A stretch of 64,000 nt of DNA, taken from contig CADCXC010000004.1 of NCBI GenBank assembly GCA_902806595.1, positions 1,550,001 through 1,614,000 on the forward strand, written 5' to 3'. A program made the translations under genes and the position numbers. This document shows positions 12,216-24,158 of the stretch, one piece after another; within the stretch, counting starts at the first letter, position 1; each line of letters begins with the position of its first letter. The notes beneath the pieces were generated by a model. That model searched no databases. It was not told where the DNA came from and worked only from the letters and a program-made list of their open reading frames with translations. The DNA is from Pyrenopolyporus hunteri (Eukaryota; Ascomycota; Sordariomycetes; Xylariales; Hypoxylaceae).

Positions 12216-13138
12216 GGTGACTAGAATCTATCTGTGCTACTAACGGACTGGGTATTGGGCTATGTGACAATCGGACTACTACCGTCGTGCGAATCGAGTG
12301 ATCTTATGTTCGTATGTTCAGCCCGTTGCTCTGGGGAAGGAGGAGGGGTAGGACAGAATGTGTAAGACCGAATCCTGACGGTGGCTTAAGAAAATCCTAA
12401 GACTCCTGTAGGCTCGTGGCTTCCTGGCCAGCTGAGGTCTTTCGTATCGATAGCAAGCTCTATCCCATTCTAGACCGCCCCAAGCCGTTGAGTGGGGACC
12501 CTTTCGTGCGCCTTCGCCCCCAAAAAAACCCTTGGGGGAACTTGCATTTAGTGGGTTTTGGTGGGTTTTTCTTGGTTCTAAGGGTCGTTACACCCAGGCA
12601 CGGGCCAATATTACTACCGCCTTCATGTAGGCGCTATAGTATATTACTAACCTCCCTTGGTGGTATATGTACCTACTATAGGTAGGTACCTACTTACAAT
12701 ACACATAGTACCTAGGTACCTATACGCCTGTAGGTATTCGTACCGAAGTATCAACAGGATTAATAGGTACCCATACCATTTCTCGATGGGTCCCATCTCT
12801 CCTAATCGATCATCTTCTCCTATTGCTGGACATCAGCCTCACTGCTGCAATGCATCCATCTAACATACTTCCTCATCCAATCACTACCCCCTTCACTCAT
12901 TTTTAAGGTTGGACAGCATATTCATACACGGACACTGTGCAGACTCATGTGTATCTCAACAAATGAATTCTCTTTTCTGGAATGACGCAGCCTGAAGAAC
13001 GCCAGCCTACCACAACTTCTCCATCTATGGTGTTATACCTCCCTGATAGACCCTGTTGCTTGAACACCATGTACGCATCGTGCAAACATGTGTAAGCATG
13101 TACAAGCACGAGCATGCAACCATATCTTGGATCGCCTA
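12216..13138. other. Intergenic region (isomerase promoter, MATE 3' flank)
   Basis: Contains the isomerase promoter and the downstream flank of the MATE gene. Between 12655 and 12780 it is dense in TACCTA/TAGGTA words, including the 12-bp palindrome GTACCTAGGTAC at 12708-12719. A C/A- and G/T-rich patch lies near 12515-12580. I see no supported gene. Confidence 0.55.
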
Positions 13139-15285
13139 TCAACCGGCTGCATTCCTATTCTCGGCATCCCGGGCTGACTGCTCCCAGTCCGAGATATAAG
13201 TATACCAGAACTCAAGACCAGCGACCCTATCGTACCAATTAGCAGCTGTCGAGTGCGGGATTTTTGTTCTCTAGGGCGTTATGCCATTGGGAACTTACAG
13301 AGCCAGTCCCAGTGTGGTTCCAAACCACAAACCGATGAGCTTCCAATCAAGTGCAAATGCGGTCGCAAACGAGATGGGCAATGCGAGAATGTAGTAGATC
13401 GACAAATTTGCGTAACCACCAAAAGACTGCCTCCCGATTCCGCGGAGCAGGCCGTGGGCAGTGGCCGCTAGGCCATCGAAAACTTGCATTACCGCAACAA
13501 GCGGCATGACTTTCGCCACTATCGCAATCACCTCCTCGTCCCTTGTGAACAGGAGGGGAAGCTGATAGCGGAGACCCGCGAGCAATGAGAGGTTGAATAA
13601 TCCAATAATGCAACCCGCGCAGAACGCCTGAGTACTGTTAGCTGCCACCTAATATATCTATCTCACTGCTGGACCAATTGCTTGACCTACTACTTTGGCT
13701 GACGTTTTGGCAGCATTTACTAAACCCGCCCCTATTAGGTTCGCAACTCGCGTAGAAGCGGCGATAGATACGGGGAACGGGATGTTGAACGTCGTCGTTG
13801 TCAGTGTTATCAAAATGCTCTGCGCTGCTAAGTAAGACGTTCCGAATTGGGATGCTACCAGCGTAAGGATTTCGAAGGCGAGCCATTCGGCCATCACCAT
13901 CACCATCCCGGGTAACGCAAGCCGAACCATCGGCCCTCCCTTAAGTCAGCAGCTAGTATATTGCGATATTGGGTTAAACTTACCCCAATTAGTGAGAGCG
14001 CGACGCGTAAACCCTCCCCAGCATTGCATTCCATCTACGAGCAAGACATATGATAGCAGGAGTAGGGGCATCAACGTCTGCGTTATCGCGACGGAAATGG
14101 GCGCGCCGATAAAGCCCCAACCGAAGTGCCAAACCAGCAGCCAGTTCATGAAGATGTTGAGGGGAGCAGCGATCAGCAAGACGTACGTCGTTGCGATGAA
14201 TAGACCTTGTGATTGAACGAACCGCTTGCCGCCCTCGAAAGCAGTGAAGCCGGGAACGCCTATGATGATAACCCGAAGGTAGAGACCCGCAAGTTCGGCG
14301 GAGCGTGGGTCAGGGACGATATGGAGGAGTATATCTTCGGCAAACATGAAGAGCACGGCAACAGGAATGATGAGGGTCCATAAGAAGTATACCATCCGCT
14401 GGAGTTGCAGTCCTACTAGGTGTTTATGGCCCGAGCCGTAAGCCTGGGCGCAGAGTGTGTCGAGACTCGTGGCTAGGCCTTGCATCGGAGCATAACAGCA
14501 TATATTCGCTGACATGGTAGCCACTGAATCTCGATTAGAGATCAATCGCCGAGGAGACGTGAACGTTCAAACTTACAACTCACAGCTCCTAGTTCCACCG
14601 TCCCGATCCGCCCAACGGCGAAAATACTGGTGATATTAATGCTGTATTGCAATAAAAACGTCAATATTAGCGACCGCGAGTAAGTGGCAATCGTCTTCGC
14701 CTCCCTCTGCCAAGTGGTCTCGATCTTCCCGGCAGCAACGGCAGCGTCCCATTGTTCATTCAAATGCCCATGGGGTGAAGCGGACGGGTTGGTCGTGCCG
14801 GGTAGTAGAGGCGAAGACTCGGAGGGCTCAACCATAGCCCTGGGAACCTCCTCGTCGCCCGGGTTCTTACGAGTCTTAGTGCTGAACATGGTCTTGTAAA
14901 TTCTCGAGAAGAGTCCCGGCTGCATTTCTGGCGCATGTTTAGGCGGAATGATGTGGTTATCTCTCAGCAGGCTCCGCTCTGCGTCGCGGGATTGTCTCTT
15001 CTCGACCCTGGTGAGCACGGGCTCATTTACGGGTTCGATTACCAAGCTTGGCCGTCTGTATCCAAAAGCAACGCCAGTGGGTTGTTTGTACAAAACAGGC
15101 CCGCTTTCGGACTCGGACTCGGAACTAAACTGGTTGTCGTAAAATGCTCTCTCCCCCTCGTCACCATCAGGACATTCAGCAATATCTCTAGCTAGTATCT
15201 CTTGTGCTATCGGCGAAGAGGATTTGAACGACGAGGCTATATCCAATCCCCTTTTCTTACGAGGGATTGGAGTAGGGTGGGACAT
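13139..15285 (-). CDS. MATE-family multidrug/toxin efflux transporter
   Basis: Polytopic membrane antiporter of the MOP superfamily, which exports organic cations or metabolites by H+ or Na+ exchange; substrate unknown. I place five exons: 15285-14577, 14523-13984, 13935-13691, 13627-13299 and 13226-13139, giving 636 aa. The first ~190 residues are a hydrophilic cytosolic tail (RKKRG, many Ser/Glu). The MATE core then starts with ITSIFAVGRIGTVELGAVSL and continues ATMSANICCYAPMQGLATSLDT, with the usual AQAYGSG and the second-half motif PGMVMVMAEWLAFE. The C-terminal cytosolic tail is WYTYISDWEQSARDA. The least certain joint is exon 3/4: I used donor GTAGGT at 13690 (63-bp intron), giving SAKV|AFCAG. 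An alternative GTGAGA donor makes a 39-bp intron. The 13936 acceptor (GGGAG) is also weak. Confidence 0.9.
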
Positions 15286-16453
15286 GGTCGCGGTTTGTGG
15301 ATATAGGTAAGTACCTGGGAAGAGTAACGAGAGGGGTCTTGGTGATATACTCGACAGTAAGGTGAGAAAAGTATAGCTTATAGCAGATCCAAGTAACGGG
15401 GAAAGCCAGAGAGCAACGGAGAAATAATTTCTAAACGCAGGAACACATCAAATGCAGGACGGGAAGTTCTCTAACAAGGGAGGCCTAAACCATTGTCTTA
15501 GAACGTCATAAGTAATATTACGGCAAGATTCTTAGCCAGTCGTTATGATAACTAGTAGGCAACTCGCCGTCCCCCCTAAACATGCAATAGCTGAAAGGGG
15601 TGACTCAAGGAAGAGAATATTTGAAGATCTCGGTCTTAGAGGGGCGCTAGCTTTGGCGTTCAATATTTGCGCGAATGCAGCCGTCTAGCCCCCGCCTGGT
15701 TGGCCGCCACCGGAGCTGACTGACATTAAACTAATGCCGTCATTCGTCTCATCTCGGCATAGCCTCGCGGGTAGAGGCATGCCCTGTAATGTATAGAGAA
15801 TTGTGTGAAACAGAATGAGACAGAAATTTGTGACTCGAATAATGTGAGTACCTAATGTGCGGAGCGCCTATACTTAGGACCTACCTATTAAAGTCCAACA
15901 TTGAATGCATCGAGGGCAGGTTAGGTGAACACAAATATGCATATCGACGGGAAGACGCCACCTACATAAGTCTGCATTGCTTAGGCATATACGAAGAATG
16001 GACTAATTACCCAGAGGTGATATAGTCTACCCAACATGCTGGGAGGAGGATAGGGACATGCATCAATTGATACATATACCCACTTCAATTAATACAGATC
16101 CGTTTAGTTACTAGGTACCACTTATAGCGGCGTACATGGTAAGTACCTACCTCCTAATTTATGCACCGGTCCCCGGATTTCCCGCCTCTCAGCCTCTTAC
16201 CCGCATATATTATTCTTTATAACACACCTACCTGCATACATACATGTATGTCTCGGGTACCTACCATTAGTGCACACACCCGCCGAGACAGTGTCTCACA
16301 ACCATTACTTCTAACGGTAAAGGGAAGCGCGCATATACACACGCCACACGCCATCGAATCTCCCCATCTCCAGCAAGCAGTAATTACATGTAGCAGCATT
16401 CAGCTCCCAACGTTAATTTCCACACCCATAAGACCCCCCCCCCAAAAAAAACA
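15286..16453. other. Divergent intergenic region (MATE / DUF202 gene)
   Basis: Promoters of two divergent genes. I see no gene in it. Words of the TACCTA class occur near 15850-15890 and 16110-16265. A C-rich then A-rich run (16434-16450) lies immediately before the DUF202 start codon and would form its 5' UTR. Confidence 0.55.
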
Positions 16454-17317
16454 ATGCCAAGCCCCCAACCGGACCCCGAGGACAGCCCGGCATCCCGCAC
16501 CTGCTGCGGCGCGCTTTCCCTCTCGGAGCTGAGCCGCCCGGTCGAAGTCGGCGACTCCCCCTCCGGCAACGTGTTTTGGAAGTGGCCGATCCTCGGGCCG
16601 CTGCTGGTCGAGAACGAGAGCAGCGATACGCGGGACCACTGCGCGAACGAGCGGAGTTAGTATTCCTTCCTTCCTTTTTTTTTTCTCCTTTTCCCACTCA
16701 CCTTAAGTACCTACCTCTTATTACTTTGATATCAAGAAGAAACAAAAGTACAAGAGACACACATGAAGTTAATAAAGAAAAGAAGAAAAAGAGAAAAGGA
16801 AAGTAAAAGGAGGAAAGAAAAAATGCTAACAAACCATTCGCCCTTGGAAAAGCATTCCTCTCCTACCTCCGACTCTCCGTGTACATGGCCATCGTCGCCG
16901 TCGCCATCGTGCTATCCTTCCACCTCAAGTCGCAGCCGTCGCCGCTCGAGCTGCGCATGGCCAAGCCCCTGGGCATCATCTTCTGGCTCCTATCTATAGC
17001 GTGCTTAGTTCTCGGGTTTGGAAACTACATCAGTTCGTCTTCCCCGCTTTGCTCTCCCCCCCTTATCTATGGTGTTAACGATCGCGGGTAGAAACTCTGG
17101 ATAAGTATAGTAGGAAAGTAGCTATAGTCCAAACAGGATGGAGGACGCAATCGGTAGGTTCCTCGTATCTAGGTACCTATCTACCCCTTGCTAGCGCCCG
17201 GACTAACAAGACGCGAAGATCATGTCGCTCATAGCATTGTCTATCGTGGGCACTTGCGTTATACTACTAGTCATCACCAAAGCGCAAGCCGAGGAGTATC
17301 AATACCCGCCAAAATAA
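16454..17317 (+). CDS. DUF202 (VTC1-like transmembrane domain) membrane protein
   Basis: Small integral membrane protein of unknown function. Its domain (PF02656) is shared with the membrane part of the vacuolar polyphosphate polymerase subunit Vtc1. I reconstruct four exons: 16454-16655, 16853-17032, 17092-17153 and 17219-17317, giving 180 aa. The introns are 197, 59 and 65 bp, and three branch sites (GCTAAC, TTAAC, ACTAAC) are visible. The conserved motif NERTFLSYLRLSVYM is formed across intron 1. It leads into three predicted helices: MAIVAVAIVLSFHL, LGIIFWLLSIACLVLGFGNY and IMSLIALSIVGTCVILLVIT. The segment DKYSRKVAIVQTGWRTQ joins helices 2 and 3, as in the family. The ~65-residue N-terminus is hydrophilic and cytosolic. 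Single open frames cover only fragments, so automated callers could miss it. Donor GTTCGT of intron 2 is unusual after GT. Confidence 0.88.
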
Positions 17318-17376
17318 ATTTAGAAGTTCCCTTGTACCTCAATTCATCTCACGGCGATATGTACAGGATCTTCTTT

Positions 17377-17382
17377 AATAAA
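17377..17382 (+). terminator. AATAAA polyadenylation-like signal
   Basis: A canonical AATAAA lies 60 bp after the DUF202 stop codon. A run of TATATA follows, as in fungal efficiency elements. The role is inferred from position. Confidence 0.45.
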
Positions 17383-17573
17383 TCTGCTAATATATAGATA
17401 TATAATATATATACGGTACGTTGCATCCCAGACCGAGTGCGCCATACGCCGGTTCCCTGAGGTTCAACAATCTCAACTACAGCAATAACGGCGATGATTT
17501 AGCGGATATATCGAAACTTCGCTAGAGTTCCTATATATACCTAAGTTTTTTTTTGTTTAGTACTCCGTACGCT

Positions 17574-19855
17574 TCAGTCTGTCGCACAGAATAGATCCTG
17601 AGTTGAAAACATCTCCTTCTCTTCCGAGTCTTCCGCGGACTTATCCGCCTCGCATTTACCGACTTTCTCCTTGAACTCCGCTGCATATTTCGCGGAGAGC
17701 GAGGTCAACTCCTCGAAATCCGTCTGCTGCCCGTCCCACGCTAGGATGGGTAGTTTGGTAAACGGCCGCAGGCTTCCGCCGTTGGGGAGGCTGTCGAGGA
17801 GAGATACGGGGGCGAGGGGTATCTCTGGGCCGGACCGGATCTTCTGCCTGACGTTCTCGATCTCCTCGTCGCTTGCGTCGTCCGCCAAGAGTGGCTTCGA
17901 ATTTTCCTGGTTGGCGTACTCTTCCGGCATATGCTTCAACTCCCTGTGGACTGTCGCTAGATTCCCAGCAGTGTCAACGCCGGGATACAGCGTCCAATAG
18001 CCGCGCGCCCGCGCCAGTCTTAAGGCATGTTCCAGCCAAGACGGGTACTGCGTGCTCACGACCTTCTCCGACAAGAGAGCTGGAACGGGGTCCAATTCTT
18101 GCTTGGCTTCTAGTGATCTGGAAACGAAGTCGTGGAGCTCTATCCATTTATCGCCCAGGAAAAGTACTGCGTTGCTAGCCGGCGCTTGCCATAGAAACGA
18201 GGTAGAAACACTATCTTGTACCGCATCGTTTGATTTCGTAGTCTTTACTACTGTGGGCAGGGAAAATGTGCTTGTCCCATCCAGAAGTTGAAGGGGTTGT
18301 TCAAGGCTGATACCAAAAAGCCGGCGATCCCAATGCTGATAGGTAGAGACGGTGGAGTATCTATACGCCAACAAGGAATATTTTAGGTCTACGGAAGTTA
18401 AAGTTAGAGGCGCACTTATATGAAGAGGCAAAGTGGCTTACAATGGAAGAAATTAGGCGATAATTCGACTTGTGGAGAGAGGACTAATATGTGAGATAGC
18501 GTTGGCTGAGCCGGCCAGAAAGATTCCAGAAAATGGGCGGAGCTTTCCTCCTCGCTCATCCTCCGGTGAGGGATGCGATGGCGAAGAGAAAGGTAGCGCG
18601 CGTTAGTAGGGTTATAGACGTGATCGGGTGGCCATGTGAATGTTTCGAGAAAGTGCTTAGTCGGAGGGTCGATATCATGAGGAAGCTCAATGGTGAGGTG
18701 AGGAACGGAGCTCGAGGTATAGTCAGCATCGCTGAGAGATCTAAGTAGTCTGATTAAGCTGCCAGACGTTCCCGGCACCGCTTGAATAAGGATATCAATA
18801 TGAATTTTGTTCCACACTTAGGTATCATGTCAGCGGTGTTAGGCGGAGGTGTTCGATGAGGAATCTTACTGCGCAAAGCCTGGCTGTCCAATTTCGTTAG
18901 CCACTCAAGCCTTTTTGCGGATTTATGCGGTAGCTCGATTAGCGTATTCTTCTTCGCATCAGTGTGCTGCCGCGCACCGCGCAACAAGAACGGCTCTTCG
19001 TCCGCCGAACCGTCTACCAATATAGCTTGGGGGTGCATGTAGAGGAATATGTGATCTGGAGATATGAGTAACGACGTCTATCATGCGGGAAGAATGATAC
19101 GCACGAAACGCGCGGAACACGGCGTTTTCCATTCGATCGTCCGTCGAGATTTCAGGATTATCGGGTCGCGCATCTTATCACGCAGTCAGCAACCGTACGC
19201 TCGGCCCTAGACCCCAGGATGTCGCACCGTGGAATATGATCTGGCAGGACTCGTCAATGCCATTCAATTTCTGCAGGTCCCGTATGTCGATGTCGCTCCG
19301 GCTCATTAACGCAAAGTGTACGTAGTTCTGTAGCTCGCTCCCCATCTGGCACGCGATGGGTAACAGTGTCGCGGCGCTCTTGAGGCTCGAGGCCGCAAAG
19401 AGGATATTCCTGTTGACCGTCATGGTGCCTCTTGTACCACCGATGGCTTGCAGCGACGGCGCTAATTCGAGAAACTTGACAGGTCCGTTGAAAGTGTGCT
19501 CCGGCGCGATGGATGGGCGGGTGCGCGGCTTCGTCGGCGGCGGCGGCGGTCGCTCGTACGAAGGACGTTTGGGGATCGGAAGATTAGCAGCAAGGTCTGG
19601 ATAGCCATAGCTGGGACGGCGCATCTGCGCGTTGGGACCGAGGTCCGGTATATTCCTGATGAAGAGGTAGATGAACGCAGCTACGACAAGAGCGAGAGCT
19701 ATCCGTTTGAGCGACCGTCGTGGAGGGACTCTAGCGGGATTCCAATTGGACTGTCGCAAACCGGCGCCATTCTTAAAAGGCTTGTGGTCGTCATCCTTCT
19801 TCCCCAACTCCTCATCGCTGAGGAAGAAGCCTCGCATCCTCCCCCATGCAGACAT
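17574..19855 (-). CDS. Fungal type II membrane glycosyltransferase (glycosyltransferase 2-like)
   Basis: Predicted Golgi-type glycosyltransferase of the family annotated in Pezizomycotina as 'glycosyltransferase 2'; donor and acceptor are unknown. The five exons are 19855-19228, 19173-19105, 19055-18870, 18816-18442 and 18388-17574, giving 690 aa. The four introns are 49-54 bp, with CTGAC/CTAAC-like branches. The topology is a short cytosolic tail opening MSAWGRMRGFFLSDEELGKK, one signal anchor (about residues 51-66), a Pro-rich stem (PPPPPTKPRTRP), then the lumenal catalytic region. Family blocks are restored by splicing: CQIIFHDARPDN, YMHPQAILVDGS, HIDILIQAVPGTSGSLIRLL and NFFHYLKYSLLAYRYS. 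The C-terminus is acidic/Lys-rich, as in relatives. Every splice site except the GTGCGA donor of intron 1 is strong. The neighbours give no hint of substrate. Confidence 0.85.
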
Positions 19856-20806
19856 ACCCAGGCTTCAGCGCGAGCAGAAGACGAGCAAGCAAGTCGGATG
19901 GATATCACAGCAAGGTGCTCGAGGGTGGAGGGGATGTCGGAAGCCGCATTTCAAAGTTTGTGATTTCAAAGTTGTGATTTCAAGATTGAGTAGATTTCGA
20001 GTAGGTTTTGAATGGGTACCTTAGCTATGTATAATCCGTGAGAGGAAGCTAGCTGGCTTAATTAAATGCTAGTTGGTTTGAATTAACTAAGAAAGTTAAA
20101 AAAAGGACGTCCCGCTATGGGAGTTTGACGATGAAGCTCTTGGAAGCGACGATCGTGTCGCTTTCTGGAGGCCCTAGCTTAGGTTGCAATGCCCGCGAAC
20201 CGAGCGATCTAGGCAAGTCATCACGGGTCTAGGTCCGTACCTAGGTACCTATAATAGGTATTCGAAGAGGATGTACTGCAGCTACCTCATATAGGGCAAT
20301 TCGCCCAGTTGAATATACCATATTAGAAAACGTGTTATGTTCCATGGGTACTATATTTCTATCTACCCATGATACGGATATGTTAGGTACGGCACCTACC
20401 TTTTTTAGGTACATATTTACTGCTGTTGGATGGATTGTGATCCGTAAAGTGCCTCGAATAATAGAGTTCCGTCCCGCCTCTTTGCGCTATAACGAGCTAC
20501 AGGGCCCACTGCGGAAGCTTGGCAGATCGACCCCACCAAGAAATACATCCACAATCTGCAAAAGTTCGTAGAATGGTGGGGGACGCTGAGCCTTACCTTC
20601 AACAGTACAGGGGCCTCAGGGTACTAAATCGAAATCGTTATAAAATTTTCTAACTGGAAATATCAAGTCACCTTCCAGTGTAAGTGTCTACCTACTGACC
20701 AACACGTCGACCCTTCAACTTCTGGTGAACCCCTTCTTTCTGGTCAAGGCGTTTCGATAGGCGAACACATCCTAGGAAATACCCTAAATTCCCATATCAG
20801 TTCGCC
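19856..20806. promoter_or_regulatory. Divergent promoter region (glycosyltransferase / SYO1)
   Basis: Holds both start regions. It includes the 12-bp palindrome GTACCTAGGTAC at 20237-20248 and other TACCTA words to 20415. No gene is supported here. Confidence 0.5.
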
Positions 20807-22832
20807 ATGGCCAAATCTCGTCGGAATAGAGCCAAGGGAGGCCAGCGCTCCGATCCGATTGCAAAACCCGTCAAGCCCCCCTCGGACCCGGAATTAGCAG
20901 CCTTAAGGGAGAAAGGCATCTTACCCGTGCTCAAGGACCTTCAGAGCCCCGAACCAAAATCTCGGACCTCCGCTGCCGGCGCTATCGCCAACATAGTCCA
21001 GGATGCAAAGTGCCGGAAATTACTTTTGCGCGAGAAGGTTGTCCATATCCTTCTCAATGAGACTCTGACCGATGCGAGTCTTGAGAGTCGCGCTGCCGGT
21101 TGGCAGATTCTCCGTGTCCTCGTAGCCGAAGAGGAGGCTGATTTCTGTGTCCACTTATACCGGGTGGATGTCTTGACTGCTATCCAACACGCCTGTGCCA
21201 AGGTGAGATCTGGATATTCTTCAAAAAATTGGGTTGGTCAATATCATTAATTACTTAATTACGTAGATCACAAACAGTCTCACATCATCAAATCCTACCT
21301 TCAGCAAAACCACAAAAGCTGAGCAGGGTTTTGTCTGGAGCATTGCCGAGTCACTCACCGCTATACTCTCGGCTTTGGCCGAAGCCCAAGACGAAGCTCT
21401 AGATGCGGCTTCTCGTAATGAGCAGATAGCTCGATTTCTTTTCACCCTCGTCGCCATTGACTTCACGACCGCGCCAGTTCTCCACGGCGCTCTGTCGTGT
21501 ATGCTAGTGTTATCTGAGGATAACCGGCAGTTCGCGGAAGCAATCATCGCCGATAAGACAACCAGATGCTATAGCAGACTTGTCGCATTCAAGGATGGCG
21601 GCGGCTATAAGGCAGTCTTAGCATGCGGCGTGTTGCATAATATATTCTCCGCTGTTCAATGGAATGACCACAATCCTGGCGAGGGTGGTGCTTGCGACGC
21701 TGTCCTCGTCCCTACGCTTTCTCGGACGCTCGAACACACTCAACTACATGGCCAGATGGCGAACGGTGACAGCTCAACGAACCCCGCGGAGATATTGCAG
21801 TTGGCTCTAGAGATTCTAGCATCCGTCGGGACAACTCTTCAGGAGACCTTAGAAAAGGGAAGCAAAAGAGAAAAAAGGGATGGGTTCGACGGCAAGGACG
21901 TTGCTATGGATGCTGATGGCGATGATCAACTTTCCGATCACGAATCCGAAGGGGAGGATGACGAAGATGACGAGATGGACCAGGATGAAATGGAAGCAGA
22001 CATGGAAATGGTTACCGGCGCAGATGACGCCGACGAGCTTGAGGGCATTGATGACTTGCCTACTATCAAAGAGCTCATCCAGAAAGCAATCCCGTCAATC
22101 ATGAAACTGGCTCGAACCACTAGCGGCAGCGATGAGACTTCGGAAATGATCCGCAGCCACGCTTTTACTGCCCTCAACAATATTTGTTGGACGATGAGCT
22201 GTATTGATTTCACCGAAAGATCGAACGCGGCGATATCGCGGGCCTGGATACCCGTGGCACAGATGATCTGGCAACAGATAGTGGCGCCAGTGCTTTCGAG
22301 CGATACGTCTGATATCGAACTTGCGACGATCGTGACTAGTCTCGCATGGGCCGTTGCGAGGACTTTGCACGGGCAGACGTTCCTTAGCGGAGACGAGCAG
22401 AAAAAGTTCATATCGCTCTACCACGCATCTGAGGGCATGGACAGAGATCGGGAAGATCAATTCCAACGCCTCAGCGTCAAATGTATTGGAGTGTCGGGAC
22501 AACTCGCGCTGGCGGTACCGGTTGATGTGAATCGAGAGATAGGCATCTTCCTCCTCACGGTAGTGAAAGGTCTACCCCAGACGTCGGCTGCAGATGCTGT
22601 CGAGGCCTTGAACCAATTATTCGACATTTACGGTGACGAGAATAAGGAGTGGGATAAGGAAGTATTCTGGAAGGACAACTTCTTGCAGCACCTAGAAGAA
22701 GTCGCACCGAGGGTGAAGGCTATGGTAAGAACTGTCGATAGGAGGAAATCCGCTGAACTGCGAGTGCGTGCCGAGGAAGCAAATTTGAATCTTTCAAGAT
22801 TCATTCAATATAAGCAGAAGCATCGACCATGA
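20807..22832 (+). CDS. SYO1: Symportin 1, RPL5/RPL11 nuclear import chaperone
   Basis: ARM/HEAT-repeat adaptor that co-imports ribosomal proteins uL18 (Rpl5) and uL5 (Rpl11) via Kap104 and hands them to 5S RNP assembly. The exons are 20807-21202 and 21267-22832, giving 653 aa; the 64-bp intron is in phase 0 (AK|ITNSL). The N-terminus is basic (MAKSRRNRAKGGQRSDPIAK), as in the Chaetomium protein whose structure is known. It continues with the strongly conserved ARM block SRTSAAGAIANIVQDAKCRK and ADFCVHLYRVDVLTAI. A long acidic insertion (about residues 344-395, rich in Asp/Glu/Met) matches the acidic loop of the family. Helical repeats continue to the C-terminus. Identification rests on this architecture and several near-identical blocks. 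Its ATG has good context (TCGCCATGG). Confidence 0.93.
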
Positions 22833-23390
22833 ACTAGCTAGATTACCGGGTATAATAAGAAAGAGATACGGCCAAAACTGGGAGGCTAAGGTAGCAGGGT
22901 GCATCAATCTACAGCACTGGGATCATCATTTCGGAAGAGAGCTCTGCCATCAAGTAGGTTCGCTATAGAGAGGTAAAGGAATTGGAGCGGTGAGAGCGCC
23001 TCTATCCTTTTTGTGTAGGTCCAATAAGGGCGAGTGGCGTCGCCCTCTCTTCGTCTCCTCGCCACTAATTGGCTGCATGTGGTCATCACGAACTGTGGAG
23101 ATGCAGAGGTGCATACGGACTCACCTTGATGTTCCATCCCCATCGGAAATCGTGGCTTGTAGGCTCGGGTGGAGGGATACCACGGCCGTACTAGAAAAGA
23201 CGAAATCGGTCTCAATGTCTCTAAGGGAGTTAGGCTCATAAATATTTCGGTCTATCAAATAAAAACTCACGTGGTAGCCCATGACGCAATGATCCATCAC
23301 CCATTCATCTGACCTAAGGTCGAAGAGTGTGCGATGCCCGTAGAAAAGCAAGAGCTTCAAACCGTATGTCCTCCTGACCAAACCTCGCGC
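22833..23390. other. Convergent 3' intergenic region (SYO1 / J protein)
   Basis: Lies between two stop codons. A minus-strand open frame at 22904-23239 has no recognisable motif and probably reflects chance. No gene is supported. Confidence 0.5.
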
Positions 23391-24158
23391 CTAGCCGATC
23401 GGCTTCAGCTTCTTTTTCTTCTTCTTGTCATCGCCGGACTTGGACTTCTGAAATTGGCGCCAGCTATCAATGCGCTGGTCTCGCGTACTCTCCCAGTCCT
23501 GCTCGTGCTGCCTCTTGCGCTTGCGCTCCTCGATCTCCTGCTCGGCCCGGCGCTGCTCGCGGCCCTCCTCCTGCATCTGGGCCTTTAGCTGGCGTTTCTT
23601 CCTCAGCTCGTTGTCGATGAGGACCTCGCGTGTCTTCACGCGCCACTTCTTGGCGAAGTCCTCCGTCTTCAGCTCCGGACTGTCGACAGTCCATTTATTC
23701 TCGCGGATTAGTAGCATGCGGGCATCAGCGATGGCCTCGTCTAACCGCTCACGGTGCTTTTCGTCCATCAGCTCGGTCTGGGCCTTTTTCAGACGGTCGA
23801 AGGCTTCTGGGGCTTGGGGATTCTTCGTCTTGTCCGGATGGATGAGTAGCGACTTCTTGCGATAGGCCAACTTAATGTCCGACTCGGGGACGCCAGGGTT
23901 CAGGTCGAGAACTGCGTAGCTGGGATAAGGTTAGCGCCATCGTATATTCCGCCGGGAGTAGTTAATCAGAACTTACGCATCTAAGCGGAAAGCCTTTAAA
24001 ATACGGTCGATCTCAGCATCCTGGGTTGGTATATGTTAGCGGACGTGCGATGAGTCGTAGGGCTGATTCTAACGTACTTTGTCGAACTCCTTGGATTCCG
24101 CCTCTAGTGCGTCGATGGCATCCTTATCCTCAATGGGACTCTCTTGCTTAGACGTCAT
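23391..24158 (-). CDS. J-domain protein, DNAJC8/Spf31-like splicing-associated co-chaperone
   Basis: Small nuclear J protein that would stimulate Hsp70; DNAJC8 and fission yeast Spf31 associate with spliceosomes. The exons are 24158-24078, 24020-23977 and 23919-23391, giving 217 aa. The introns are 57 bp each, with GCTAAC branches. The J domain spans about residues 40-105. The HPD triad is at 69-71 (SLLIHPDKTKNP), after AVLDLNPGVPESDIKLAYRKK. A long charged helix follows, with RENKWTVDSPEL and repeated Arg/Glu/Gln. The end is a Lys-rich tail (DDKKKKKKLKPIG), probably a nuclear localisation signal. Length and order match the DNAJC8 group rather than type I/II DnaJ, since no Gly/Phe or zinc region is present. 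Confidence 0.88.
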
